Shown piece after piece: positions 35,005 to 46,739 of a stretch of DNA of 64,000 bases. Within the stretch, counting starts at the first letter, position 1, and each line of letters starts with the position of its first letter. The position numbers were made by a program, and so were the translations under genes. The notes beneath the pieces are model-generated. The model was not told where the DNA came from, ran no database searches, and saw nothing but the letters and a program-made list of their open reading frames with translations. This DNA is from Acanthaster planci (lineage: Eukaryota; Echinodermata; Asteroidea; Valvatida; Acanthasteridae): contig NW_019091439.1 of the NCBI RefSeq assembly GCF_001949145.1, positions 174,420 through 238,419 of the forward strand, given 5' to 3'.

Positions 35005-36469
35005 AATGGATGACAACATCCAGACATAATCATTATCTCAAGGTGTCATCATCCAAAGACATCCAGCAAGTGTTATATCTACTTCACCACTTGCAACAAG
35101 CAGTGAGATATTGTGATGTTTTATAAACATTCCATGATAAATTTTCTCAGGATATCAACATCTTGCCTGTATGATGTCATTATTCCGAGAAAAAATATGT
35201 CAGGGTTTCAACAAGCCGGATGGCACATCCAGAGCTCCGTAATCTGATGTTGTTCCCATACATGTATGCAAAGAAGCAAAAACAAAACAATGTAGCTTGA
35301 GAAATTGCCCTGAACTTAGAGAGTAATACAATGCCAAAAGGTCCAATGAAATCTTTCTAAAATGTTTTTCACCAAAAATATATAATTGGGATAACAAATT
35401 TGTTTTAAACTTGCTCATTTAAAACTGATTGGGGCTGTTCCCTTTGGCTTAGCCATTTATCGCCTGCTGTCCAATTTTTGATGTTGTACATGTACATGGA
35501 ATTTAAAATGGCTTCCTTTAATTCCTTGTCATATTAAAATATAACTAGAAGGGCAACATATCCACCGAACAAACAGATAATGTGGCTGCTGCAAGGTCAT
35601 AAAAATGCAGTTGCCATTACTGTGTTTTTTCATAACTAAGAATGGTAATATAGCAGCATATATTCTGATATCACATTAATAGTGGCAAAAATGCTGTACA
35701 AAAAATACAGGTAACTGTACATACAAGTACACATCTAACTGTTCATATATAATTTAATAAAGGGCAGTGATTAGCCATACTCCTACTCACTTTGGTGAGT
35801 TGCTCATTGCTCCAATACAACATGCACATGTACAGGATCTTTGCCTCAAATCTGCATCATGTGCATAGTTCAAATGAACATCAGAACATAGTTGACAAAC
35901 ACAAAGCAATCAGTCAAGCCACAGTACTTAACTGAATTGGCCGTGTGTTTCAATAGCCTGGACTAGTTAACAGTTCCTTGACTTACTACTCTCATTCTGT
36001 TGCATAATGTGAATTGAATAAGCAGACTACAAGTTGCAGGTACATGTACATGAATTTTTGGACTCACTGGTTTTTGAAGGGGATTTATTTCAAAAGATGG
36101 TAATAATTCTGGGTTTGTTAAAGGAAGCAAAATGTTTTAAATGAAATGTGCTTGTCCTAAGCGCCTTCTCAAAAACAAACATGGTTTTCATGCATGATGA
36201 TGAACCCCTTAAGCAAGATTACAAACATACATGTACTTGATACGTAAGGGTCATGCAAAAATCCCAATAAAATGTGCACATGTTAAAGAAAACTTATTTA
36301 AATCCATACTTCTGAAGTCAATATAAATGTAATAAACTTGGTTGTTGCAACTTCTCAACCAAAGTGGATCAGACTGTTGTAAAAGAAGAAAAAATTTTTT
36401 TTTTTTTCATTTGGTGATACACATGAAATTTGTGCATCCCCTGAGTGCATCTTTACTCCAGATACTTAC

Positions 36470-36746
36470 ATGATATCTGTGTCTGCCATACAGCATCACC
36501 AAATCCCCAAAATGCTGCAAGGACAAACCGATCCCACAACTGAGGTCCGTTGCTCTCGGGAGTCCAGACAAACATCAGCATTAGAATGATGGTCATGTGG
36601 GTTAATCCACCAGCGGTGAAGATGGTGATACGACCGGAGTACTTCTCCAGACGACCAAGGAGGAAAGAACAGATGGCATCACTGATACCAAAGACCATCA
36701 TGACAAATCCAACATAGTGAATGCCATTGGTGCAAGTGATGAAAGC
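36470..36746 (-). CDS. UNC93A: UNC93A-like copy 1, exon 2
   Basis: 277 bp after a GTTCCTAG acceptor, starting AFITCTNGIHYVGFVMMVFG and ending WGFGDAVWQTQIS in phase 1 at T|GTAAGT. Identical to copy 2 exon 2 over its whole length and some flanking intron. Encodes about three membrane spans of the C-terminal half. Confidence 0.9.
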
Positions 36747-36947
36747 CTAGGAACAAATACGAAATATCCTATTAGTGCAATGTAGATGTTGTTCATAAAT
36801 AACCTTGAACCTATTTCAGTCATTAAAGCAGACTATAGGGTCTTACATTCTTGTGGTATAGAGTACTGTGTAAATACGTCACACGCACAATTCGTGTTTA
36901 AAAGGCATAAGTGCGAGAACCAGCGTATGAACCAACACGAGCGCATA

Positions 36948-37537
36948 CTCCATTGGTTTGCACTGCACTTTCTGGTTCACAGTGACATCACACTTCAGCA
37001 CGCGTATTCCATTGGTTTGCACTGCACTTTCTGGTTCACAATGACGTCACACTTCAGCGCGCGTATTCCATTGGTTTGCACTGCACTTTCTGGTTCACAA
37101 TGACATCACACTTCAGCGCGCGTATTCCATTGGTTTGCACTGCACTTTCTGGTTCACAATGACATCACACTTCGGCGCTCGTATTCCATTGGTTTGCACT
37201 GCACTTTCTGGTTCACAATGACATCACACTTCAGCGCGCGTATTCCATTGGTTTGCACTGCACTTTCTGGTTCACAATGACATCACACTTCAGCGCGCGT
37301 ACTCCATTGGTTTCCACTGCACTTTCTGGTTCACAGTGACGTCACACTTCAGCGCGCGTACTCGATTGGTTTGCACTGCACTTTCTGGTTTACAGTGACA
37401 GCACACTTGGGCGCTCGTACTCCATTGGTTTCCACTGCACTTTCTGGTTCACAATGACATCACACTTCAGCGCGCGTATTCCATTGGTTTGCACTGCACT
37501 TTCTGGTTCACAGTGATGTCACGCTTAAGTTCTCTAT
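36948..37537. repeat. 59-bp minisatellite, about ten units, with CRE-like and CCAAT sites
   Basis: The unit contains ATTGGTTTGCACTGCACTTT, then CTGGTTCACAATGACATCAC and ACTTCAGCGCGCGTATTCC, and recurs every 59 bp from about 36961 to 37500. Nine or ten units each keep an inverted CCAAT box (ATTGG) and a CRE/ATF-like octamer (TGACATCA in most, TGACGTCA in two, TGACAGCA or TGATGTCA in others). From the octamer to the next ATTGG is 20 bp. The array sits in the intron between exons 1 and 2 of UNC93A copy 1 and is missing at the matching place in copy 2 (near 62150). Confidence 0.92.
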
Positions 37538-38040
37538 TCATTCTTTTGCCAATAAAATCACTACTCTTTCAGTCATTTCATCTCTGGCTGCCAAACAAAA
37601 AGTTCACAAATAAATAATGTCCCAATGAGCAGATACCCCATACACAATAAGGTTCAAAAAAGCATACATAGAGAACATGGCCAATTTTTACTTGTTGCAC
37701 CATGTTCACAATCTCCGTGGGTAATTCACAGCCACCCTGTTTAAATGGTTGGCCAAATGTCATCTTTAGCCAGGATTACATGTAATTGTTCAAGAAGCCC
37801 ATGCATAAGTACTGTATGATCACAAAGAATGATCAAGTGACAAGAATTACTGCAGTAGCACCCTGCTTGCGCATACAAGTAGGTGGTACTTACCTGTTAC
37901 ACACGTACATGTCTCTTCCACCAATAGGGTGTCCTGATTTGGCCACATGCACATGCACCTCAAGTTTCAGAGGGCACATACATGTAGGAGTCTATTGTGG
38001 TGCAAATGCATTAGACTACTACTGATATACATGTATTTAC

Positions 38041-38917
38041 TTTGGTAAAATCACCAAAGACAAACGATTGCTCCGAAGACTCTGGATGATGCCAGCATTG
38101 GCAGCATGTAGCTTGCTGAGAAACAGGCCAACAAGGAGACAGCTTAAGAGCCCACAGGCCAGGTACACCGATATCAGAGTTACAATAGTTCCATGTGCAA
38201 TGTGTGAACCATTGTATTCATCTGACTCATTGCTAAATCCACAGGAGTGTTTCCCACACAGACTGACATTATTGAAGGTACTCATATTGCTACTTGGGTA
38301 GAGGACCAATGAAGCAACAAGATTACCAGTGATTTGGCTCCCTTGGAAAAAGAAGAAAAAGATGCCATTAAACTGATTGATGACATTCTCTGGAACTTTG
38401 TTCTTAATGTCAGTGTAGCTTGTGGCTGTGGTTGTGAGATAGGTTCCTTGAGATATCCACAGCGGTGCACCAGCCAGTCCTAGTATCAGGCCAGCTGGGA
38501 TCAGAGTGTACTCTCTCGGGTAGTAATTGGCGATAGTAAAGAGGGTATAACAGAAGATGCACACTGTGATGGCCCATTTTGTGCCGATGGCTCGGATGAG
38601 GGCAGGCGCATAGAGACTGGAGATGATGATCCCACCATAGATGACCGCCAGGGAGGCTACCCCGGCTGTTGCATGCAGGCTACTCTGCAGATTCTGCAGC
38701 GCGCTGTAAGCGGTGAAGTTGAACAGGAAGGCCAGGCTGAGAACAATCAGATTCTTCTTGTGATTGCTGGCAGTAGCTGGAATGTGAAGGAGTTGATCCA
38801 CACTCTGACTCCCAGAATTACTTGAGGTCAGCTAGGTCACTTATGGCAAAGACTGGTGGCTCACTCTGATCCGTCTCATGTGTACAAGCCATAGTTGTAA
38901 GAGAAAAGCAAAACAAT
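38041..38917 (-). CDS. UNC93A: UNC93A-like copy 1, exon 1 (frame broken)
   Basis: A pyrimidine-rich TTTGTGCAG acceptor at 38918-38920 suggests the 5' untranslated part begins at 38917. The candidate start ATG is at 38892. The main open frame, from KKNLIVLSLAFLFNF to the loop SNESDEYNGSHIAHG and LISVYLACGLLSCLLVGLFL, has no in-frame ATG before the first membrane span; the longest call begins with GTG. The donor is ACCAAA|GTAAAT. The C-terminal reading NRLSLVILPK is the frameshifted version of the FVFGDFTK seen in copy 2. Confidence 0.8.
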
Positions 38918-41900
38918 CTGCACAAACAAAAGAAAAGCAAAACGTTAAAGCCACAACTATATACAATACATACATACTGTACATGCACACATACGTACAG
39001 TATGTGTGTATATGAAAACATACATACCTGCATACACATACATGAAGGCGCAGTAAAGCAACAGAAAATGCCTGTGCATTTACACAAGTACATCAGCAAA
39101 CCATCACCACCATGTACAGTGCACTGTACACTGCAGTGTACTGTCTTCAAGAGGAACCAAAAAGGCTCCAAACATATCGACATCTGAGGTTTTGGAAACA
39201 GATTGGACACCCCAAAACCAATATATAATGAATTTATTGGCCAAAAATCAGCACAAGAGAAATGAGGCATTTTCTTTCCACAACCAACTGGGCCGATTTT
39301 GGAAACGTAGTCAAATTTTGTGTTTGTGTTGGTCTGATGATGTAACAGGGAGAATGGCACAACAGGCATGCATGATGATACATGTAAGCTGGCTTTGTTT
39401 TGCCTACAATGTATTGAAATGAGGAGTTTTGAGGATGTACAGCTAATACACCTTACTGGACATTAAGATGCAAAACCAAAAATCTTACTCTTAGCTGGTG
39501 TGTGCACATGTGAAACTTCTAGAAAAAAGCAGGGAGGATAGAATTAGAAAGACGGCAACCTACATGAATGCCTCTTTGCCATGTCTACAATTTTTAATGT
39601 GTCCCAGAAAAAGTGCAAAACAGATATTGGATTCTTATTGTGAAAGTGAGATTTGATTCCTACAATAGTAATAGTAATATAGTTACTATTAGTAACTATA
39701 ATTTTTTTGTCAATAAAATGAGGATGACGGCACAAAACCCGTGTGTGTTGCAGGGGTGTGGTCCCAAACCTGGTAGTGGTTCAGCAACAGCAACGTGACT
39801 GAGCAAAATGTAGGCTTAGACAGCAAATGCAACACAAGCAGTGGGCAAGGCTTATCCATTGCTTTCCTCAATTCGAATTGCTTGTGCAGATGCTGAATAT
39901 TTGTCAAAGCAGTCCTCCAAAAATCCTTGGCATATTACTTATCTGTGACAATTGGGAGGCTTTAAAATCTACCCTTATTGTGTTGAATGTTATCCAGGAA
40001 TGATGACACCAGAGATCATGCAATCAACACAAAATTGATGGAAATACCACTTTCAAAGGAAAAATTAAGAGCTCAGATTTAGATACTCATAAGCAAAACA
40101 AGCTACATGTCATGACTTAAATGTCCGACACTTCTTATTAGCCCCTTGCAGCTTGATTGGAGACTAGCTCCATACACGAGTTTCTAGTTCACGTTTTTCA
40201 CAGCAGTTTGCTACCGAGTTTCGTCTCGTAATGTGTCGCTCTTTGTGACTTCCAGAACCGTTTATTTCTCTTACATGTTACAACCAGTGTCAGAAGGTAT
40301 GTTATTTCACCCCTTTATTTTTCCTTGCCCTTAGGTATTTGTTATGATGGCCTTAGGGGGGGGTTCGTGACTTCTTTCTGCCCTTTTACGTTGAGCTTCG
40401 CCAGTGTTTGTACACACTATCTTGGGTTTTCTATGTTACTGGCCTTTGATTAGAAGTTGTAGATTCATGCAGTTTGTTATCATCCCATATGGGAGAGTGA
40501 TAATGGTTACATGTAGTTGGTTCCTTGCAGGAACTATTTTTGTTTAGTTTGGCACGGAGGATTAAGTTGAGACAGACCATGTCGGCAGCACATGCTCGCG
40601 ATCTGCGGCAGCGTGATATTTTGGTGGGTGATTTGCCTTAGTGTAGTCTCTTTGCAGGCGTTCCCCTGAAAATTGTGCTTTGGCGGTTGCGCACCATTTT
40701 TAAACTGGAAGATATAGTTTTTCCTAGTTTTGAGAATCGCAGTTAATGTTTACTCTCTCTAGTCGAGTCCTTTTTTATCAGGCCTCATGCCTCTTTCTTT
40801 GGTTTAAATTTATAGATTTAATACTTAGAAGTGGCTGATAACTGATACTTGTATTTTTGCTTACACATGTATTTTTGTTACATTTTTTTAAGCTTTGTCT
40901 CAACTTACATTTCCTGGTGAAGTGACACGGATAAGTGCAGATCCTGAGGTGGTTTATAATCGACAGCTTGAAACTCTTACTTCACTTGTGCATTGTATTA
41001 ATGAGTGCACATTTCTCATTGTTTATTTACAGGTTAACCAACACAGTTGTTGAATACTGCCACATACTGTATTATTTCATGAGTTCAGAGATAAAAGAAG
41101 CAACAAAGGTCACTCTAACGCTAGTCCTTCGTCTCTTTATTACAACAACTTGTAAGAGCCTGGAAGCATATTGAGTCCACACTACATGTATAATAGGCTC
41201 AGATACTTGAGAAAATACACAATTTACCTGTGGTGATTAAAAGACCTCAGTTGCTGACTGCTAAAATTAAGTTTATCATATGTTGAACTGTTTATTTCTA
41301 ATCAAACACACAAGTTTGCTAAGTCCAGTTACATGTACCTGTAGGCTGAAATACACAAACTCTTGGTATGAATAAACTGTTAATGCAAAAAATCAGTGTC
41401 TTTGCTTCATCAATTGGGATCAAACTCTTGTACACTGTACTTTCTAGCACATGACATGTCTTATGCAACGTACGCATTTTTAGTGTTCCAATTTTCATGA
41501 CATTTGGCAATAGAGGGATTTCACATAAGCACCATCTGCACATATCCGCATCGAAGTCGAGGCTCTCTGTGTTGAACTTCATTGTGCGCGCCCGCGGAGT
41601 CAACACAGTACATGCAGTATCCTGTTCGTAAGTGTGACATAACTTCAGTTTAAACCACGTCCACTGCATAAGATACACGACCATCGCAGGTACGTTAGTT
41701 TGCGGTAAATTGTCGTTATTTTTTCTTTGGATTTTACGTGTCAAGTCATCCTGAACGACTCTTCCACAAAAATTTGCAGCCTGAAAAGTCTGAATTTAAC
41801 ATACCTTTATGTATGTTGTGTCTTGACTCCTTACTTTCAATCATCTGATCGTATTAAGAATTGAAACTGACAGATACAGCCTCGTTTTCAAATGCGGAAA

Positions 41901-44604
41901 TGCGAAAATTGACGCTAAAAGCGTCGTATTGGGATCCCTCCATACTGCCTTCTATGATACCGGTGTATTTGGCAATACTGTTTTATCTAAATGCATGTAA
42001 ACACAATGGCTACTGAATTCCATACATGCATGTACATGGGCCTACATGCTGTCATACAAAATGGGACAGTGGTGTACATCAGGTACACATGTACATATAA
42101 ATGTCAAGTAAGTGTAAAGAGTAACATTTTACACAAAATGACCCAATGCTGGTTGTGTGGAAATGTTTTAAAGGCATCAGTATATTGAATTCAGCCATTC
42201 CTTTCTTTCAAATACCAAACGGAATTTTAAGGTTTCTTAAGCATGAATTTTCAAATGATTTGTGATTTTTTGAAGTGATTTAAAAAATAAGTATTAACTA
42301 ATCAAAGCAAGACATGTGACTTCAGAATTAGCGTCTAAATGTACACAGGTACAAAACACATGGAAAAGTATGCCTAGTTCAAATATACATATGGCAACAA
42401 AGTTCTCAAAAAAACCTGAAGTTCTGAGATTGCTGAGGAAACCACAACACCTACATAAGCTAACAAAATGTGTCCATCATGAAATATGTTTATGCTAAAC
42501 TCTAACAATACTGTATTACATGTATTTACAAGATGCATAGACATATTTTCAGATTTACATGTCAATAAAGCTTAAGAGAGCTCCCTTTACAAAAGGAATG
42601 AGAATTTTAAGTTTTTTAATTTCTTGATGAAATGGGCCACTGTTGTTTGAACACTATTTCCTCATAGGTAGAGTGTATCGATCCCATATGCATTTAAAAA
42701 AAAGAAAAATAGAGAGGCCCTTGGGGCTTTTCATTTTTGAATAATTTGGTAATGAACATTTGAAACTGTGTTTGACTGTGTATGTGAATATTCAAAATTT
42801 GTGGATCAAGGGCTTCAGTTTATAAACTAACCATAAGGATGGGAATAATGAAATGATAATGAATGGAAAAAATTGCCATTGACAAGATGAAGCATCTGAT
42901 AGTGCAGTATACATGTACATGTAGTCAAGGAAAATGATATTCTTTTTAAAGGTTACAAGCAAATTTGGTATAGAAGTTACTTTTTTATGCGTGGGTAGTA
43001 GGCCAGGTGTGGGTTAATTCAAACGGCTGCATATTAAAATACCTCTCCTATAAAAGCACAGGGCACATGGAGGTCCCAATTGCACTTGTATCTTGCCACT
43101 ATATACATGTACCAAGAAATCAGAGTGGCAAATAGTTTTCGAAATTGAACATTCTTTATTCTTTATGAATACTCAAACTGGTAAAAAGCACTCTGAATAT
43201 TTGGTTGATGACTGAATATTCAAATATTTGATATATTCCAAACAGACTGCCCTAAAGCCCCCTAACTACGATGAGGGTCTGCCTAAAATGACCATTTCTA
43301 AGAATAAAAATTGAACAGCTTATAAGACATTCTTATTAAAATAATTTTGGCTACGTTTGCCTACCCACCCCAATTTTTTAATAAAATACGCAACAAATTA
43401 TTGTTTTTGTCTATATTATATATGTTTGTCTGAATATCTGTATTTTTGCCTGAAATAGTCCTACAAACCTAATGTATATGTATGCATGTACATACAATAC
43501 ATGTGCATGTACATATCTGAGCAATCATCCAAAGACATTAATTTGAAATTTGGAGATATGTAAGTACAAACAGTACAGGTTTTGTAGCAGTGGAACGTGA
43601 ACTTGCACATACGCGTACAATATACCAGTATGTCCTAATATGGGCGTCAATCGGTGGGGACGGGGGGCCATGTCCCTTCCACTTGTCCAAGTTGGGGGTT
43701 CCTATATCAATTGTTACCCCCCCACTTTTTTCCAAAACCTAAAAGAAAATGTATAGCTTGCTAAAGCATTTGTTTAAAAAGCTGGCTAAAGTAGCCAGGA
43801 ATTTCTAAGATCACACTACAGAGCATCTACAGGGTGTATCAAAGAGTATAGTCAGAAAATTAACTGCAAAATAAAAATGTAAACATTTTTTGAAAATCTC
43901 TTCTCCTACATGGGTTGATTAGAGTATCATGCTGACATTAAACTTATGATCATGAACAGATTTTCATGCCTGAGTGACCAGGAGCTATTTTCCTAAATCG
44001 CTTAAAACTTGGCTTGCGCAACCACTTGCTTTGTTCAGAATTGGATCAAAAGTCCAGAAAAGCAAGTATGGTATGTGCTTCAAAAAATATCATTTACTTC
44101 ACCCATAGTCCTCCATGTGATCACTATTTCATTCCACACAGATTCGGCCTGGGCGGAGAAATGCAGGATCTTTTTATTCATTTTGGGGTCACAATTAATG
44201 CGGTGAACATTAAATTTAAGATGTTTTTGACATGGTTACGTACTTAGTGTTATTTTAAAATACTTCACATGAACTAAATGTTTTCTATTTCTGTTACCCT
44301 TTTAAAATTGAAATTGTGAATTATCAATGTGATTGAACTTTACCGCTGTTTATTTTGTGCATGAATTGAAAACCTTTGGTTTGAATCATCCAGTACGGAT
44401 GAATTGAGGAGAGGACGAAAGGGAGGGTCGAAACAGAAAGCTGATGGCTGGATAAAGGGGTGGGGCAATAATGGGAACAGTTTGAAAAGCCATGGGAACA
44501 AAAGGGTGTGGCACAGGAAAGACCAAAGAGCAAATACAATGGAGGGTAACAGACCCCACCAGGGGTAAATTAACTACACAACAATTGGTTACCTGAAAGG
44601 TCAA
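38918..44604. other. Intergenic; no gene recognised
   Basis: Upstream flank of UNC93A copy 1 followed by 5 kb of AT-rich sequence. The longest frames (141 codons at 41319-41744 minus, 183 at 38818-39369 minus) resemble no family. The latter only covers the UNC93A leader and its upstream intron. Words such as ACATGTACATGT are frequent. A G-run (GGGGGGG near 40371) and a C-run near 43.73 kb are further low-complexity marks. Confidence 0.45.
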
Positions 44605-44903
44605 TCTCTTTTGTGAGTATGTGAGGCTCCAAAAGGAGCCGGTTTATTCAATGTTTCAGACAGTGTGCTCTATCCGTTGCCAGGAGACTGCTGGATTCCA
44701 ACTGGTGTTTGTTGATCCATAAAAACTGAAGCCAAGCTACATGCACACTGGGGTGTGGTGGAGTGGCAGACTGATGGATGTTCACTGAGGTGTAACAGTG
44801 TCGGAAGTGGTGCCATTGGTATAGGAGACCCGTAAGGCGAAAACATGTCTGAAACATTGAGTAAACTGGCTCCTTTTGGCACCACACATTCTCACAAAGA
44901 GAT
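44605..44903. repeat. Foldback element A, arms of about 55 bp
   Basis: The left arm reads GTGAGTATGTGAGGCTCC, AAAAGGAGCCGGTTTATTCA, ATGTTTCAGACA. The right arm is its reverse complement with few changes (TGTCTGAAACATTGAGTAAA, CTGGCTCCTTTTGGCACCAC). Outside its right end a segment at about 44920-45000 (GGGGTACCCCCTTACC, CTATACACACTTTAGACTAT, TGTTACCTGA) reappears inverted near 51000-51060 next to element C, so both belong to one larger repeat family. Confidence 0.75.
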
Positions 44904-45459
44904 CTATATCAGGCAAGATAAGGGACGGAGGGGTACCCCCTTACCTGGCCAATCCCTATACACACTTTAGACTATTGTTACCTGACACACCCCCCTAGAA
45001 GTCTTTAAAGAATCCCTGAGATTCTGATCAAACAATGACCAACACAAAAGCCGGGAGGTTCTCTCCGTCCCATATCTTGCTTCAAATGAAGAGATCAATC
45101 TTTCACGCTACATGTATACCTGTACATGGTGTCACCACAAACCACTTACATGTACTGTACCATGCATATACCCACCATGAATATACCCACCATTCAAACC
45201 TTCATATGTCATTGGAGTTATGGGGTTCAATGGTCTGGAGGCATTTCATGTCCATCCTTTCTTTTTCTGTAGAAGCAATCCAGAATATGTGTATGAATAT
45301 CTAAACATGATCAACTTGCTTCGTCAGCATATAGTACGGTAGTAGTGAGAGGGTGTGTGAAAAGAAGTGAATAACAGTACAACACAATCATGAAGTGTCT
45401 TCAATGCTTATATTTTAATCTATTTCCACTTGGAATTTCAGGCTATTCATGGTGAAAGA

Positions 45460-45675
45460 CAGCAATAGGAGGAAAGGTTTGCAGTAGCAACATGCGAAGG
45501 AATATATCTGTTATGAGTATGTGTGGTTCTGAAAAGAACTGGGAGTATACTCAACATTTTGGACTGAGAGTATACTCAACATTTTGGACTGCATGCTCAG
45601 TCCATCTCACATACTCATAACAGGTATATTCCTTCGCATGGTGCTACCGCAAGCCTTTCCACCTATTATTTCCAC
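45460..45675. repeat. Foldback element B, arms of about 60 bp
   Basis: The left arm AATAGGAGGAAAGGTTTGCA, then CATGCGAAGGAATATATC and TGTTATGAGTATGTG, is mirrored by CACATACTCATAACA, GGTATATTCCTTCGCATG and the CAAGCCTTTCCACCTATT right end. The loop holds two direct copies of GAGTATACTCAACATTTTGG. The ATGAGTATGTGTGGTTCTG core is shared with elements A and C. Confidence 0.78.
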
Positions 45676-45857
45676 TTCAGAAGAACTAGTTCATATACAG
45701 GCACAGTCAGGGCAGAAAGTTTACCTACACTTTGAAAAAAAAAAGTTTTTGTCAATATTTCTCTATTTCAAATAGATCTATTATTCTTCTTTATTACTAA
45801 CTTCTTATTTATGAGGTCAGACAAATTGTGTCTCAACTTTAAGTTCATAGCGTGCAC

Positions 45858-46476
45858 TTCAATAAACCTTTTCGACGTTCGCAATGCATTGTGGGTTTGG
45901 ATGACACACACGCAATGCATTTTATGCACAACCCTATGGGAGAAGTGTACCTGCAAAATGTTAATCTGTTTCCATTTTATTTCATTCTCCCATTCAAGCC
46001 ATCCCTTTCTGACAAAGTGTTGCATTATTGATTTGGGACGAAGATATTCACAAACTTTGGAGTTTAAAGCTTGGCAGAGAAGGAGAATTCCTTCCTACAA
46101 CACCACGTTTTGTCACGGATCGTGCTTTGACTTATTCGTGAATATTAATGTTCTAGTATTGTCCAATCAAAATTATGACTTGCAGCTCATTCATCTTGCT
46201 TTGACCAGTCACGTTCATTTTCAGCCTGTAGAGGGATTGGTGCCCTTAAAAAAGGCAATTAAGGTTGATTTGTTCTAACAAATATTTGAAAATGTATTTG
46301 AAAAATTTTCTTGTATACTCTGTGAGTTGATGAACAGATACATAAGAATATTTAGTAGAAAACTGTAACTTGATTTTTGACTGGTTCACTTCCCCCATAG
46401 GGTTGTGCATAAAATGCATTGCTTGTTTGTCATCCACACCCATAATGCATTGCGAAGGTCGAAAAGGTTTATTGAA
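45858..46476. mobile_element. 619-bp element with about 95-bp terminal inverted repeats
   Basis: Left arm 45858-45952: TTCAATAAACCTTTTCGACG, TTCGCAATGCATTGTGGG, and GCACAACCCTATGGG. The right arm 46383-46476 is the reverse complement with only scattered mismatches, ending GGTTTATTGAA. The interior is AT-rich, with a 155-codon plus frame that overlaps the left arm and has no known domain. No clear target duplication is visible. A MITE or foldback transposon. Confidence 0.8.
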
Positions 46477-46739
46477 AACACTCAGAGACATTTACAGGTA
46501 TTATGGTTCAAAATATTAATAATTCTGAAAAACACATTGTGAAAATTTACATTTAGCCCCTTATTGCCGTTCAAAAACATGAATATGAATTATACATATG
46601 TCTCTGGGTGTTATTTGATGCATACACCATGTACATTAAGTAGAGACCAATCTTGTCTGTCCTCATGAAAAAAAAGTTGGTAGAAATGTGTAAAGTTGTG
46701 AAATTTGAGAAAAACTGTTTTTGTTCTACCAGGTGAATG

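Larger units (their letters stand above)
29930..38917 (-). repeat. Duplicated block, copy 1 (UNC93A-like unit)
   Basis: Collinear in direct orientation with 52540-64000+. Aligned landmarks: 30210-30330 with 54905-55025, 30854-31189 with 55120-55455, 32358-33689 with 55458-57276, 35830-36130 with 60700-61440, 36430-36770 with 61810-62150, 37555-37900 with 62316-62650, and 38041-38280 with 63677-64000. Identity is very high in and next to exons and much lower elsewhere. Copy-specific pieces include about 1.16 kb at 31190-32357 and the minisatellite at 36.95 kb. Confidence 0.85.
33475..38917 (-). pseudogene. UNC93A: UNC93A-like gene, copy 1, apparently disrupted
   Basis: Three exons at 38917-38041, 36746-36470 and 33689-33475. 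The protein matches UNC93A of the major facilitator superfamily along its length: LVVLSL-type first membrane span, FTAYSALQNLQSSL, GLAGAPLWISQGTYLT, a glycosylation-rich loop (NMST, NVSL, NGSH) and the GFGDAVWQTQ motif. Two lesions are visible. Relative to copy 2, exon 1 lacks a net 82 bp near 38068, removing the segment around NPYILMLLPLFIYSG and shifting the frame. After splicing the shifted frame meets TGA early in exon 2. At the N-terminus, the ATG at 38892 opens MACTHETDQSEPPVF but meets TAA before the first membrane span, which is read in another frame. A pseudogene, a bad haplotype or assembly errors could each explain this. UNC-93 regulates a K+ channel complex in C. elegans; UNC93A function is poorly known. 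Confidence 0.65.

Noticed and set aside
34197-35033. Long open frames on both strands
   Set aside because: They are produced by the run of N and contain almost no real sequence.
36948-37537. CRISPR-like periodic repeat
   Set aside because: The 59-bp units are directly contiguous without unique spacers and the window is clearly eukaryotic.
38799-38801. GTG as start of the 254-codon UNC93A copy 1 frame
   Set aside because: A GTG start is not expected for a nuclear gene, and the candidate ATG at 38892 lies in another frame.
40140-40310. Possible LTR end followed by CCAGTGTCAGAAGG resembling a primer binding site
   Set aside because: No second LTR, no TG...CA boundaries that could be fixed, and no gag or pol frame nearby.
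41319-41744. 141-codon minus frame
   Set aside because: No recognisable motif, no neighbouring exons, and the AT-rich context makes chance frames common.
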